Below are positions 8,962 to 18,801 of a stretch of DNA of 64,000 nucleotides, in pieces. This DNA is from Flavobacterium sp. (lineage in GTDB: Bacteria > Bacteroidota > Bacteroidia > Flavobacteriales > Flavobacteriaceae), in assembly GCF_035195345.1 (NCBI RefSeq), contig NZ_CP136574.1, forward strand, positions 1,727,871 through 1,791,870. The letters are read 5' to 3'. The notes under the pieces are model-generated. The model saw only the letters and a program-made list of their open reading frames with translations. It ran no database searches and was not told the DNA's origin. Numbering within the stretch: position 1 is the first letter of the stretch; each line of letters begins with the position of its first letter. Made by a program: the position numbers and the translations under genes.

Positions 8962-10009
8962 TTATTTTCTCCCAATTAAAAGTTGAAGCTATTGCGGCAT
9001 AGTTATTTTCTACGAATTGCAAGTTATTACTTTTTTTGATTGAATTTGAGATTTTTTTAACCTCTTCTGGTGATGAAAAATAATAGGCATTTTCTAGTAA
9101 TACACCTTTGTTAAATTCGTTATTGTGGGCAATTATTAGCGCTTTTGATGCCATTGCTTCTAATAAAGAAGGATTGGTTCCTCCAACTGTATGACCGTGA
9201 AAATATAGATTTGAATAATATCGTAAATTATCTAAATGTTCTAAATTATATACCGCGCCTAAAAATCTTATATTTTCATAGTTAGAAAATTTTTCTTTTA
9301 AATATATGCCATATTTAGTGTTGTGATTTCCTATGACTAAAATTGGAGTATTTGAACTTGATTTACTTACACCTTCCAATACCATTTCAATATTATTTTC
9401 GGGCTCAAATCGAGCCATAATCATATTGAAATTTTCGGCTTCAACATTATATAGTTTTAATATTTCTGAATTAGGTTTGGTAAAATTATGAGCACCATAA
9501 GCAATATAACTGCTTTCTGCGTTGTGTTTTTCTTTTAAATATTTTTGAATACCTAAGGAATCTGATATTAAATAATCACTTTTTTTAACCGCTAAACGTT
9601 CAGCAAATTGAAGTGCTTTTTGCACAGTTTTTGAATATTTAGTTCGTTTCCATTCCAAACCATCCATATTTGTAATAACAATTGATTTTTGGGGATGAAG
9701 TGAATACCAAACCGAACTGCTGGTATATCCTAATTGAAGAATGATGTCAAAATTTCTTTTTCTAGCGTCTATTATACAGTTTAAATCATAAATAAATTGA
9801 CCAACTGTGCCTATTTTATACTCTGGATCGAAACAATGAACTAGATGAACATTATTAAAAACTTTTTCCTGACAAGGATGATTATGAGAATTATAAACAT
9901 ACACATCATGTCCATGGCTTGCGGCATAAATTGCAAAATATTCTGCAAATTGCTCAAAACCACCATAATGATTAGGGATGCCTCGAGTTCCTAAAATTCC
10001 AATTTTCAT
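8903..10009 (-). CDS. Family 4 glycosyltransferase with DUF1972-type N-terminus
   Basis: A 368-residue GT-B fold transferase. The N-terminus KIGILGTRGIPNHYGGFEQF is the hallmark of the DUF1972/rhamnosyltransferase-like branch. The C-terminal half shows NMIMARFEPENNIEMVLEG and the acceptor/donor segment HGHTVGGTNPSLLEAMA. It probably adds one sugar (a deoxyhexose would fit the rfb genes nearby, but this is inference) to the lipid-linked intermediate. The tail overlaps the next gene by 59 bases, long for an operon junction. Confidence 0.88.
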   Translation of the reverse strand: MKIGILGTRGIPNHYGGFEQFAEYFAIYAASHGHDVYVYNSHNHPCQEKVFNNVHLVHCFDPEYKIGTVGQFIYDLNCIIDARKRNFDIILQLGYTSSSVWYSLHPQKSIVITNMDGLEWKRTKYSKTVQKALQFAERLAVKKSDYLISDSLGIQKYLKEKHNAESSYIAYGAHNFTKPNSEILKLYNVEAENFNMIMARFEPENNIEMVLEGVSKSSSNTPILVIGNHNTKYGIYLKEKFSNYENIRFLGAVYNLEHLDNLRYYSNLYFHGHTVGGTNPSLLEAMASKALIIAHNNEFNKGVLLENAYYFSSPEEVKKISNSIKKSNNLQFVENNYAAIASTFNWEKINEEYLQLFKQCLERNFRRK

Positions 10010-10046
10010 TTAGCTTTTTTTATCAAAGGCAAATGTAATAAGAACA

Positions 10047-11156
10047 TTAAGTTTTTGAATACACCGCTTCTAAAAATTTTACAGAATTATTTGTCCAATT
10101 GTATTTTGATATCATTTTTTCTCTCTGACTATATACCTGATTTTCCTTAAGTGCTAATTTAATTTTATCTGTAAGTTCATTATTGTCTTTTGGGTCAAAT
10201 AAAAAATTGTTTAAAAAATCAAAATCTGACATTGCCGTTGAATTTGAACACAATGTAGGCGTATTAACCGCTATTGATTCTATAGGAGGAATTCCAAAAC
10301 CTTCAGCAAATGAGGGATAAATAAATAAAACTGCAGCTCTGTAAAATTCAATAATATTTGAATTATCAATGTTTTCTAAAATATAAATTTTTTTTCTTAC
10401 CTCTTCTGGAATATTTTCTAGATAAACTTCAAATTCTTTATAATATAAATCTCTTTTTCCTATAAATAATAGACTATAATTAAGATAAAATTTTTCTTCG
10501 TAAAATGTCTTAAGTAATAATAAATGATTTTTTCTTGGTTCAATTCTGCTTACCAATAAAAAAAAGTTTTCTACACCATATTTTTCTTTTATGTATATTT
10601 TACTTTTCTCTTTATTGAATTCTTGTAAATATTCACTATTAATACCATTTGGCACAACAAATATTTTACTTGATAAATTATAATAAAATGCAATTCTTTG
10701 CTTTGAATATTCCGATACCGTTAAAACAATTTCTGACATTTTTGCAGAAATTTTAAATAAAAAATTGTTTTTAAAACGATACTTTTTGTCGAAATATTGA
10801 GGATAATCTAAAAAAAGAACATCATGGATAGTAACGATGTATTTGCAAAATTTAAAAGGCGAAACTACATATTGAAAATGAGCAAAATCAATTTTATATT
10901 TTAGAATTTTTAACGGAATATCTATTAAAAGCCTTATCCACTTATTATTAGAAAAATAGTCTAAATAGGTTATGTTTGATGCTTCTCCAAATACTTTTTT
11001 TAAAGAAATACTATTTGATGAAGCAAAATAAAAATGAAAATTTTCGTCTTTACTTAGTTCATTATAAAGCCCTTTTATATATGATGTTATTCCTTGATAG
11101 TCTTCATCAAATTTATGGCAATCTACAAATATTTTAATTGGTTTATTTGCTTTCAT
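10047..11156 (-). CDS. Family 4 glycosyltransferase
   Basis: A 369-residue GT-B transferase. It has IFVDCHKFDEDYQGITSYIK at the N-terminus, the hinge VSRIEPRKNHLLLLKTF and the GT4 E-x7-E region FAEGFGIPPIESIA. It likely elongates the polysaccharide repeat unit. The ATG at 11156 was chosen: the longer ORF to 11207 would add 17 residues overlapping the previous gene, while this start overlaps it by only 14 bases and begins at the family N-terminus. Donor and acceptor are unknown. Confidence 0.88.
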   Translation of the reverse strand: MKANKPIKIFVDCHKFDEDYQGITSYIKGLYNELSKDENFHFYFASSNSISLKKVFGEASNITYLDYFSNNKWIRLLIDIPLKILKYKIDFAHFQYVVSPFKFCKYIVTIHDVLFLDYPQYFDKKYRFKNNFLFKISAKMSEIVLTVSEYSKQRIAFYYNLSSKIFVVPNGINSEYLQEFNKEKSKIYIKEKYGVENFFLLVSRIEPRKNHLLLLKTFYEEKFYLNYSLLFIGKRDLYYKEFEVYLENIPEEVRKKIYILENIDNSNIIEFYRAAVLFIYPSFAEGFGIPPIESIAVNTPTLCSNSTAMSDFDFLNNFLFDPKDNNELTDKIKLALKENQVYSQREKMISKYNWTNNSVKFLEAVYSKT

Positions 11157-12396
11157 CTGCTTGAACAATTTGCTCATTTTTTGTGCCATAATATAAAAAA
11201 GCTCCAAGTAAAAGTATTATTATATCTCGCTTATTGAATATTCCAGTAATTGTTAAAGTTGTAAAAAAATATGTTACTGAAATACTAGAAATCATAATGA
11301 ATATAAAATTTTTTCTATGATACCCTTTTAAATATAAATTGATTAAAAAAATTAAAAGTAATAACAATCCAATAATTCCTGTTTTATAAAGTACAAACAC
11401 ATAACCATTATGAATTTCAGAAATATATCTTAATCCTTTTTTTTGATCACCTAGCGGAGAATTAAATTTTAAATCTATAAGGGAGCCAAATCCTGTTCCA
11501 ACTAAATAACTTGAAGGAGATTGTTTCATTAATGCAAAAGCCCTATTTGCTTCATAACCTCTCCAATGATCCCAAAGGTCTTTATGATTTTCTCTATCTA
11601 TTTTAGATAGAAAAATTTCTGATGGCGCAATTTTCATTTTATACAAAAAGCCTTCAAAACCTTTTGCATTTCGATCTATCTTAACAGAAAACAAATAAAC
11701 ATAAAACAAAAGTACAATTGAAATTATAATTGCTATTATTTTTATAGAACGATACCTAATTAAGGTGTATCCTTTTATTGAAAGATAAAGTATAATTCCA
11801 ACAATTAGCATTGTTCTAGATAAATACATTAAACATGAAAATGATAATAAAATCAAATAAAAATAATGTGCTTTTTTGCTAAATAACTTATCTTTTGTAA
11901 ATTTTGAATGTGTTAAAAGAACAAATAAAGAAAAAAGTTCTAGAAAATTATCTTTTCCATATTCTCTTATTTGAGAAACTTCTCCAGACATTAAATTTGT
12001 AAAAAAAATCAATATAACAAAGTGTATAAGCGCTGATATTAAGCCTGAAAATACAACTGTTTTTACAAAAACCTCAATATTGTTAATTTTCTTAAAAATA
12101 ATATATCCTAAAATTAGTCCTAATGTTGGTTTTAAAAAATAGGATAAATCTTTAATAATGTTTGCTATTGAGTTTCCTTGTACAACACCTATAAAAATTG
12201 GAAATAGTAGTAATATTAGTAATGGAGACAATAATTTTATATAACTGTATGAAATTACTACTTTTTGGGTGCTAATAAAATATAATAATGCCAATAATTG
12301 AAATGCAATATTCAATTTAAAAGAAGGTAAATAAACTTGAGACAGCAAAAGAAAAGAAAATATACTACTATAAAATGTTGTTCTGTTTATTTTCAT
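11143..12396 (-). CDS. Second Wzy/O-antigen ligase-like membrane protein
   Basis: A 417-residue protein with about ten to eleven hydrophobic segments. A long loop around residues 240-315 holds KMKIAPSEIF, DLWDHWRGYEANRAFALM and GTGFGSLIDL, and is followed by EIHNGYVFVLYKTGIIGLLL, matching the layout of O-antigen polymerases and ligases. Because it lies between the flippase-side genes and the GT4 genes, it is the better Wzy polymerase candidate, but the two paralogous functions cannot be separated by sequence alone. Confidence 0.82.
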   Translation of the reverse strand: MKINRTTFYSSIFSFLLLSQVYLPSFKLNIAFQLLALLYFISTQKVVISYSYIKLLSPLLILLLFPIFIGVVQGNSIANIIKDLSYFLKPTLGLILGYIIFKKINNIEVFVKTVVFSGLISALIHFVILIFFTNLMSGEVSQIREYGKDNFLELFSLFVLLTHSKFTKDKLFSKKAHYFYLILLSFSCLMYLSRTMLIVGIILYLSIKGYTLIRYRSIKIIAIIISIVLLFYVYLFSVKIDRNAKGFEGFLYKMKIAPSEIFLSKIDRENHKDLWDHWRGYEANRAFALMKQSPSSYLVGTGFGSLIDLKFNSPLGDQKKGLRYISEIHNGYVFVLYKTGIIGLLLLLIFLINLYLKGYHRKNFIFIMISSISVTYFFTTLTITGIFNKRDIIILLLGAFLYYGTKNEQIVQADESK

Positions 12397-13185
12397 TTAC
12401 TTTATTTTTTTTACAATACTGTTTATATATAATGCAAAAATATTAAATAATTTATGAATACCCGATGATTGTTTTTTTATATAAATTTTATATCCATTTA
12501 TTAAAAGTGGGTTTTTGTTTTTATTAAAACCTACAAAATGAATATAATTTAATCTAGAAAAAAACACTCTTTTGTATCCTTTATTAGCTATTCTCTTACA
12601 CAAATCTACATCTTCTACATACAAAAAATAATCCTCATCAAAACCTCCAACTTCATCATAAACAAATTTAGGTATAAAAAGGAAAGATCCTGTTAGCCAA
12701 TCAACATTATAAAAATCTTGTTTGAAATTGCCAGTCTTAAAATCTGAATTAATATTAAATGCTAATTTCATCCAAAATAAATTAAAAAAATTAGGAAAAT
12801 TACCTGCAGCTTGTATGTAATTTTTATTTGAATTTAACATGTTTATACCAATTGCTCCAATGTTTTTTTCTTTATTAATAAATGACAGAATTGGTGATAA
12901 ATCATTCAACAATATGGTATCGTTATTTAATAATAATAAATGTTTACCTGATGCTCTTTTTACAGCTTCATTATTTCCTTTACCAAAGCCTAAATTGATT
13001 TTTGATTCAATTAAAATAACATTTTTGAAATTTTCTTTTATAAAATTACAACTATCATCGGAGGAATTATTATCAATGATTATTATTTCATAAGCTACAT
13101 TTTTTAAACAATTCTTTATACTTTCAAAACAATTCTTTAAAAATAATTGACCGTTATAATTTACAATTATTATAGATAATTCCAT
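12397..13185 (-). CDS. Family 2 glycosyltransferase (rhamnosyltransferase-like)
   Basis: A 262-residue GT-A transferase starting MELSIIIVNYNGQLFLKNCF. It has IIIIDNNSSDDS for nucleotide binding, LLLLNNDTILL as the metal-site motif (NND in place of DxD) and the FLYVEDVDLCKRIANKGYK catalytic segment common to rhamnosyltransferase-like GT2 enzymes. Together with the rfbA-D genes this suggests, but does not prove, that it transfers rhamnose. It follows the flippase gene by 6 bases. Confidence 0.88.
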   Translation of the reverse strand: MELSIIIVNYNGQLFLKNCFESIKNCLKNVAYEIIIIDNNSSDDSCNFIKENFKNVILIESKINLGFGKGNNEAVKRASGKHLLLLNNDTILLNDLSPILSFINKEKNIGAIGINMLNSNKNYIQAAGNFPNFFNLFWMKLAFNINSDFKTGNFKQDFYNVDWLTGSFLFIPKFVYDEVGGFDEDYFLYVEDVDLCKRIANKGYKRVFFSRLNYIHFVGFNKNKNPLLINGYKIYIKKQSSGIHKLFNIFALYINSIVKKIK

Positions 13186-13191
13186 TTGAGT

Positions 13192-14469
13192 TTATATGAA
13201 TGTGTAAAATCCTAATTTTTTTCTTATTACAATAACAAATATAGTGTTTACAACAATATTTACTACAAAACTTGCAAAGGCTGCTCCTACATAACCATAA
13301 TTAGGAATAAGCATAAAGTTTAATAGTATGTTTAAAACAAACCCAACAAACATAACTCTAATTACCTTTTGTTCATTTCCTGTCATATTCAGTATTTGAT
13401 CCACATTTCCGGTGATTGAATTAAAAAAGGCTCCAGTAGCAATTATTATTAAAGCTAAATATCCTTTTTTAAAATCATTACCAAATAAAGATAACATTTC
13501 TTTTCCAAAGAAAAAGATAAATAGTACAATCGGAAGTGTTAATAAAATGGTTATTTGTGTAGTTTTATTTATTATTTTCTTTAGTCTTAAGAAATTCTTG
13601 TCGTTATAATGTTTTGAAATATCTGAAAGTATTATTACGCCTGTTGCATTTATAACAAAAAGGGCTAAAGTACCTACTTTAAAAGCCGCATTATATATAC
13701 CAATATTCTCTTCCGTTTCATACTTACCCATGATTAATATATCTGTCCAACTTAGTAGCATAATAAAAAACCCACTAATCATCATTGGTAAAGATTTGTT
13801 TAAAATTTTACGAGATTTAATTTGAACAACTTCGTATTTACCTTTTCTAAAAATAAGGAAAAGCGCCAAAATAACATTTAATACAATTGACAAATTATAG
13901 GCAATCATTATATAATGTTGTTCATAATTTAAATATTTGAATAGTAATAGAAGTAATAAAAAAAACAAATTAGGAAAAACAAAATAAAATAAACCGTATT
14001 TTAAAAAACTCTTTATAGATAAAAAATAATTAATGTTTATTTCATGAATAATTGAAAAAAAGAAAAAAAGAAAAACCGATTTTAAAAACAGCTCTAAATT
14101 AATTTTACCATACATTTCTGCAATGTCCTGTGATAATAAAAACAATAATACACAAGGAACTATTGTTGTAAAAAAAGACAACTTAATGGCCTTAATTAGC
14201 AAACCTTTATTTTGAGTAGGCGAATCAAAAGACCCTGTAAAAGCTATGAATGCAGAAGGTATTCCAAGTGAAAAACACATTACCAACAATTGATTAATTG
14301 TTAGTGAAAGAGAAAATAATCCATATGAAAAGCCCCCGAAAATATTTGTTATTATAAGAGTAACTATAAAATTCAAGAACATTCCAAAAAATTTGAACAA
14401 AAAGACACTTCCTCCTGGTTTGAATATTTGCTTTTTAATCAGCAACCATAAATTCTCAATTAATCGCAT
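13192..14469 (-). CDS. Wzx-type polysaccharide flippase
   Basis: A 425-residue integral membrane protein of the MATE/PST superfamily, with about twelve hydrophobic helices in pairs. It has the N-terminal GGSVFLFKFFGMFLNFIVTL and, near the C-terminus, GNVDQILNMTGNEQKV and NYGYVGAAFASFVVNIV, both typical of Wzx proteins. It would flip the completed undecaprenyl-linked repeat unit to the periplasm for the Wzy-like proteins encoded just downstream. The ORF is AT-rich and rich in Phe, Ile and Asn, like its neighbours. Confidence 0.88.
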   Translation of the reverse strand: MRLIENLWLLIKKQIFKPGGSVFLFKFFGMFLNFIVTLIITNIFGGFSYGLFSLSLTINQLLVMCFSLGIPSAFIAFTGSFDSPTQNKGLLIKAIKLSFFTTIVPCVLLFLLSQDIAEMYGKINLELFLKSVFLFFFFSIIHEININYFLSIKSFLKYGLFYFVFPNLFFLLLLLLFKYLNYEQHYIMIAYNLSIVLNVILALFLIFRKGKYEVVQIKSRKILNKSLPMMISGFFIMLLSWTDILIMGKYETEENIGIYNAAFKVGTLALFVINATGVIILSDISKHYNDKNFLRLKKIINKTTQITILLTLPIVLFIFFFGKEMLSLFGNDFKKGYLALIIIATGAFFNSITGNVDQILNMTGNEQKVIRVMFVGFVLNILLNFMLIPNYGYVGAAFASFVVNIVVNTIFVIVIRKKLGFYTFI

Positions 14470-14511
14470 ACATTATAACCTCTAATTTTTAAATCAAAGA
14501 ATATTTATTAT

Positions 14512-15168
14512 TTATTTTCCGAATATAAAATAATTTTGAACAGAAAAAAATTCTTCAAAAAAACCAAAAGTTAATTTATTGATGTATTTCACAAGAGACT
14601 TTCCTTTATAATTTGATATTGAACCTTCCGATTTTAATACGTTTAAATTAGCCTTATTTGCCAATTCAATCATGTCTTTTTTACAATAAAATCTAACATG
14701 TGTGTAATCAAAAATTCCGTTGTCTTCGTATTTAAAACTACCTTTTATAAATATTTTAACAAAAGCTGAATAATGTCTAATATTTGGTAAGCTAATCAAA
14801 AGAACACCGTTCTGTTTTAATAAAGATTTAGCTTTTTCAAGAGTTGATAATGGCTCATCTATATGTTCAATTACATCAGCTAAAATGATAAGATCAAAAT
14901 AATTTTTATAAATTGAAAGATCTATGTCATTTATATTGCCAAAATATAATTTATCAATTTTTTTATATTTATCTAAGTTTTTTTCATCTTTAAATAGCTC
15001 AACACCAATAACTTCAGAGGCTTTTTTTTGCTCTTTTAAATAATATAATGTTTCGCCATATGCGGCTCCAATTTCTAACACTTTCAAATTATTAACTTCT
15101 CCAAAGAAATCAATTAGATCGTGTCTTACATTACCATAATACCCTTGTTGCTTATTTGCGTAATTCAT
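14512..15168 (-). CDS. Class I SAM-dependent methyltransferase
   Basis: A 218-residue Rossmann-fold methyltransferase. Motif I is LKVLEIGAAYGETLYYL, the post-I acidic residue is in VIGVELFKDE, and motif IV is LIILADVIEHIDEP followed by GVLLISLPNIRHYS. In the middle of a glycan locus it probably O-methylates a sugar or caps the chain; this is inferred from position. It sits 1 base from the preceding GT4 gene, so the two are probably co-transcribed. Confidence 0.85.
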   Translation of the reverse strand: MNYANKQQGYYGNVRHDLIDFFGEVNNLKVLEIGAAYGETLYYLKEQKKASEVIGVELFKDEKNLDKYKKIDKLYFGNINDIDLSIYKNYFDLIILADVIEHIDEPLSTLEKAKSLLKQNGVLLISLPNIRHYSAFVKIFIKGSFKYEDNGIFDYTHVRFYCKKDMIELANKANLNVLKSEGSISNYKGKSLVKYINKLTFGFFEEFFSVQNYFIFGK

Positions 15169-15169
15169 A

Positions 15170-16303
15170 TTATTTTGTTTCTAACATAGCAATAACCTCT
15201 TTTGCCCAGTGGTCCCAATTTAATTCGTCTTCGTATAATTTTCTCGAAGATAAACTTAATTTCTTATACTCTTCTTCATTTTCAATTAAGTTTTGTAATT
15301 GTAATGTGTAAGCGTCCGAGTTTGATTTTTCATCTAAACAATATCCGTTTACACCGTTTATTACTGCATTACCTATTCCGCCGGTGTTTCTTGTAATACT
15401 TGGTATTCCAAAAGCACTTGCTTCACAAAAAACGATACCAAAACACTCTGCTTTACTCGGTAAAAACAAAAAATGAGCCGCAGAAAACAAAGTGGTTAAT
15501 CGAATTAAATCCTCATTTTTGTTCTTATCTAAAAACGGGATTATCTCCATTTTATTGTGAACTATTGGAGGTATACATCCACATACTGTTAGTGAAACAT
15601 TATATCCTTTTTCAATAAGCTGTAAAAATGAGTCATAAACTATTTCTCCTCCTTTTCTATACCAATCAACACCTAAAAATAATAGATTAATCTCTTCTGC
15701 TTTAGAAATTGTTTTTGGTTCAAAATAAATATATTCTTGATTAATATTAGCGCCAAACGGAATAACTTTTGTTGTAGCTTTATTAATATAGTTTTGTTCA
15801 ACATAAGATTTTGCCCAAATTGAAGGGTATGTTAAAAATTTTGCTTTTTGGATTCCTTTTTGTTCTATTAGGTTTGATTCATTTACAGAAAAATCGAAAA
15901 GATTTGAATATGTATCGTAATACTCATTTAATTGTCCAAAAGAAGAATCAGAACAATATATTATTGGAATATTTGTTTTTAAAAAAGCAACTTCGGTTGA
16001 AGCAGCTGGCGCAAAAATATAATCAAACTTTTTCCCTCGCAATTTAAATTGGATGAACTTTGAGTGAATGAAGCTTAAAACAATTGAGTTTTTATAATTA
16101 TATCCTTTTCCAAAAAAAAACTTAGTTATCCTATTTGTAACAGCCATAGCTTTAATAAAAAAAAGTGGAATGGGTCCAATACATTCCACTTTTTCAATAT
16201 TATTAGCTAACCCATTGTGCATTTGATAATAAATGCCTGACCACGATTTTTTATCTAAAGGGTTAGATGCTGTTATAAATGCAATAGCAATTTTTTTTTT
16301 CAT
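15170..16303 (-). CDS. Family 4 glycosyltransferase
   Basis: A 377-residue GT-B transferase. The N-terminus is IAIAFITASNPLDKKSWSGI, the mid-protein hinge is INLLFLGVDWYRKGGEIV, and the C-terminal donor-site region is FLPSKAECFGIVFCEASAFG with the E-x7-E spacing of GT4. It is soluble and likely acts on the inner face of the membrane in repeat-unit assembly. The donor sugar is unknown. Its start is a clear ATG, followed after a short gap by the lipoprotein gene upstream. Confidence 0.87.
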   Translation of the reverse strand: MKKKIAIAFITASNPLDKKSWSGIYYQMHNGLANNIEKVECIGPIPLFFIKAMAVTNRITKFFFGKGYNYKNSIVLSFIHSKFIQFKLRGKKFDYIFAPAASTEVAFLKTNIPIIYCSDSSFGQLNEYYDTYSNLFDFSVNESNLIEQKGIQKAKFLTYPSIWAKSYVEQNYINKATTKVIPFGANINQEYIYFEPKTISKAEEINLLFLGVDWYRKGGEIVYDSFLQLIEKGYNVSLTVCGCIPPIVHNKMEIIPFLDKNKNEDLIRLTTLFSAAHFLFLPSKAECFGIVFCEASAFGIPSITRNTGGIGNAVINGVNGYCLDEKSNSDAYTLQLQNLIENEEEYKKLSLSSRKLYEDELNWDHWAKEVIAMLETK

Positions 16304-16340
16304 ATTGTAAAAAACAATAACTAGAAAGTTATTATTTTAA

Positions 16341-16868
16341 CTAGTTAAACATCTTCGTAAGCTCTTCTTCAATACTTGTTCTACTCCCAAATTGAGGGTC
16401 AAAAAACTCTCCATCTTTTACTTTAAATGTTGCAATTGCTTGTTTTCTATTCCACTCTATTTGATGGCTTGGTATAAAATATTGAAAAAACATTGTGTCT
16501 TTGATTTCATATGCTTTGTCATAATATTTCATTGAAAACTTTTTAAATTCAATTGGCGACTGATCTTTATTTGTACTTATATCTAGTCTCATTTTTGTAG
16601 GTACGGCATCTTCAGGAAACTTAAACTTAACTGTTTGTAAAGTTTCACTTCCTTTTACTTTTGCCCAAACCGTTTTTACTCCATCGTAGTTTATTTCGCC
16701 ATTTTCACAATAAAAAATCTGTAAACTATCATCTTTCTTAATTACAGCATCTAAGGCAACTTCGAAAGACTCCTTTACAGCTTCTGGTTTATCTATTGGT
16801 TCCTTAACCTCATCTTTACATGATACAAAAACTAGTAACAATCCAAGGAAAAAAATACATTTATTCAT
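16341..16868 (-). CDS. Lipoprotein of unknown function in the polysaccharide locus
   Basis: A 175-residue protein with a lipoprotein signal (LGLLLVFVSC followed by KDEVKEP; lipobox Cys at about residue 17). The mature part is mixed polar sequence, including YCENGEINYDGVKTVWAKVK and FFDPQFGSRTSIEEELTKMF. I recognise no family. It has its own -7 box and a long AT-rich leader, so it may start a sub-operon for the genes downstream. An envelope role is inferred from the signal and location only. Confidence 0.7.
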   Translation of the reverse strand: MNKCIFFLGLLLVFVSCKDEVKEPIDKPEAVKESFEVALDAVIKKDDSLQIFYCENGEINYDGVKTVWAKVKGSETLQTVKFKFPEDAVPTKMRLDISTNKDQSPIEFKKFSMKYYDKAYEIKDTMFFQYFIPSHQIEWNRKQAIATFKVKDGEFFDPQFGSRTSIEEELTKMFN

Positions 16869-16896
16869 AATTTTTGATTTTTAAATTTTTTTTTTG

Positions 16897-16904
16897 CAAA
16901 TATA
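16897..16904 (-). promoter_or_regulatory. -7 box before the lipoprotein gene
   Basis: The minus strand reads TATATTTG, a TAnnTTTG match, 28 bases before the ATG at 16868. It could act as an internal promoter of the polysaccharide cluster. Confidence 0.4.
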
Positions 16905-16944
16905 TAAATTAAATTTATTGTTTAGATACTTAATAATTCGGTTT

Positions 16945-18801
16945 TTAATTTATCACTATTTCTCTATCTGTAAGTTTTAACCCTTCTTTATTTGTTGTAA
17001 TATCAATCAGTAATAATGCTAATTTATATGTTCCTGGTTTTAAATCTGAAAGTGAAATTTCTGCACTAAAACCAGCGCTTTCTAAATCATATTCGTTTTT
17101 AAAAGCAATTGTTATATCTGGTCTAAAAACTTTTTGAGTTCTCATTTTTGAAGCAACTTTGGTTTTTAAATCTATCAGGATAATTTCTGTCTTTGTTGTG
17201 ATACTAGGTTGGTTTTCAAATATTGCCCAACCTGTCATTTTTAATTTTCCAGCATTATTCTCGAAAAATTCAATATTACTTGTAATTTCGTTACCATTAA
17301 TTTCATTTATTTTTGTGTATTTTGATAAATCTACTTTTGATGAAAATTTCTTTACAGAAACAAAATGTTTTGTCCATGCGCTAACTTGATCAAAATTATC
17401 TTCCACATAAAAATTCTTAGTTAAAAAATCTAATGTTTTTTCATTCGTTGTATAATCTTTACCATGACCATCTACATACCAAAATTCTCTAATTTTAGAT
17501 GAATCGGCTTGCATTTCTGTAACAAATTCATCTAAATTTTTATTTATAATCTCTGTTTTTTCACTAAAAAAATAAGGCATATAAACTCCTATGCTACTAA
17601 CAACAGGCCTATTAGTTTTGTTTTTTTCTTTGATAAAATTTGTTACTTCCCTAAATTGAGATTTATAAATAGTAGTATAAAACTGTTTTACAACTACTAA
17701 ATCAACAATACTAAATAAAAATAATACCAAACAAAATGAATATGCAATCACTTTATTTTTAAGTGATGCAATACCTATTGCTATTAGCAATATAATCGCT
17801 GGTAATAATGTTATAAAATAACGCGTTAATAACATCGGTACTGATAAATAAGAACGTATCAAAGGAGATATTATTACTATTGTAAACCATATAAGTAAAG
17901 TAATAAAGCTAAATGTAATCCTATCATTCATTAAATCTTTTTTAGTAAATGATATTTTAGTAGTTCTGTTATATAAACTAATAAAATACCATATAACGGA
18001 AATAGTTATCAATGAAACCAGTATTTCTGAATATCCAAAAAACTCTTTAAATATCAATGTAATCGTTTCATTTGTTGGTTTAGGAATCCAAAAATCAGTA
18101 ATTTTAGAAATACTAAATAAACGTGGAAGGGCTGGTAAAAATAAAATTAAGACAATTAGAGAAGAAAAAAACGTTTGCTTAAATAACTGAATTCGCTCAT
18201 TCTTATTAGATATTAAAAATATAAATAGAATAATTATATATTGTGAAAAAAAGGTAAACAAGCCAAAATAATGTCCATAAAGCATTAATGCTGTAAAAAG
18301 ACTATAATATATTATTGTTCTTTTTGAAAAATCTTTCAATAATCTAATTAACCAATAAAAAGATAAAATTGTAAATAAGGCAAAAAAAGCATAAGGTCTA
18401 CCTTCCTGTGAATGTAATATATGAAAATAATTTATACAAAGTAAAAGTGCAGCAATTATTCCTGCCTTTTTTGAATACATTTCTCTTCCTAATAGATAAA
18501 TTCCATAAATGCTAAATACTCCTATAATGGCAGAAAAAATTCGCATCACAATTGGTACATAACCAAAAACTTTAAATAATACATATATTATATAAAAGTA
18601 TAATGGCGGCATTTGCTCTCCTTGAAATACACTTTCATATACTTCAATAAATGTTAAATTTGGATTTGCCTCGTTTAATGTATGAATTTCATCAAGCCAA
18701 ACACTTTGAAAATCTAAATTATAAAATCTTAAAATTGCTCCTACTACAATTACTATTGTTAAAAGCTTGTTTTCTCTAATTTTTGTTAAAATTTTCTTCA
18801 T
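16945..18801 (-). CDS. GT39/ArnT-like membrane glycosyltransferase
   Basis: A 618-residue protein with about eleven N-terminal membrane helices and a C-terminal periplasmic domain of roughly 200 residues. Just after the first helix is SVWLDEIHTLNEANP, whose Asp-Glu pair (residues 37-38) matches the catalytic acidic pair of the PMT/ArnT (GT39, GT-C) superfamily; HSQEGRPYAFFALF is the next conserved loop. Such enzymes use polyprenyl-phosphate sugars as donors on the outer face of the inner membrane. The DPM-type GT2 encoded just upstream could make that donor. Confidence 0.85.
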   Translation of the reverse strand: MKKILTKIRENKLLTIVIVVGAILRFYNLDFQSVWLDEIHTLNEANPNLTFIEVYESVFQGEQMPPLYFYIIYVLFKVFGYVPIVMRIFSAIIGVFSIYGIYLLGREMYSKKAGIIAALLLCINYFHILHSQEGRPYAFFALFTILSFYWLIRLLKDFSKRTIIYYSLFTALMLYGHYFGLFTFFSQYIIILFIFLISNKNERIQLFKQTFFSSLIVLILFLPALPRLFSISKITDFWIPKPTNETITLIFKEFFGYSEILVSLITISVIWYFISLYNRTTKISFTKKDLMNDRITFSFITLLIWFTIVIISPLIRSYLSVPMLLTRYFITLLPAIILLIAIGIASLKNKVIAYSFCLVLFLFSIVDLVVVKQFYTTIYKSQFREVTNFIKEKNKTNRPVVSSIGVYMPYFFSEKTEIINKNLDEFVTEMQADSSKIREFWYVDGHGKDYTTNEKTLDFLTKNFYVEDNFDQVSAWTKHFVSVKKFSSKVDLSKYTKINEINGNEITSNIEFFENNAGKLKMTGWAIFENQPSITTKTEIILIDLKTKVASKMRTQKVFRPDITIAFKNEYDLESAGFSAEISLSDLKPGTYKLALLLIDITTNKEGLKLTDREIVIN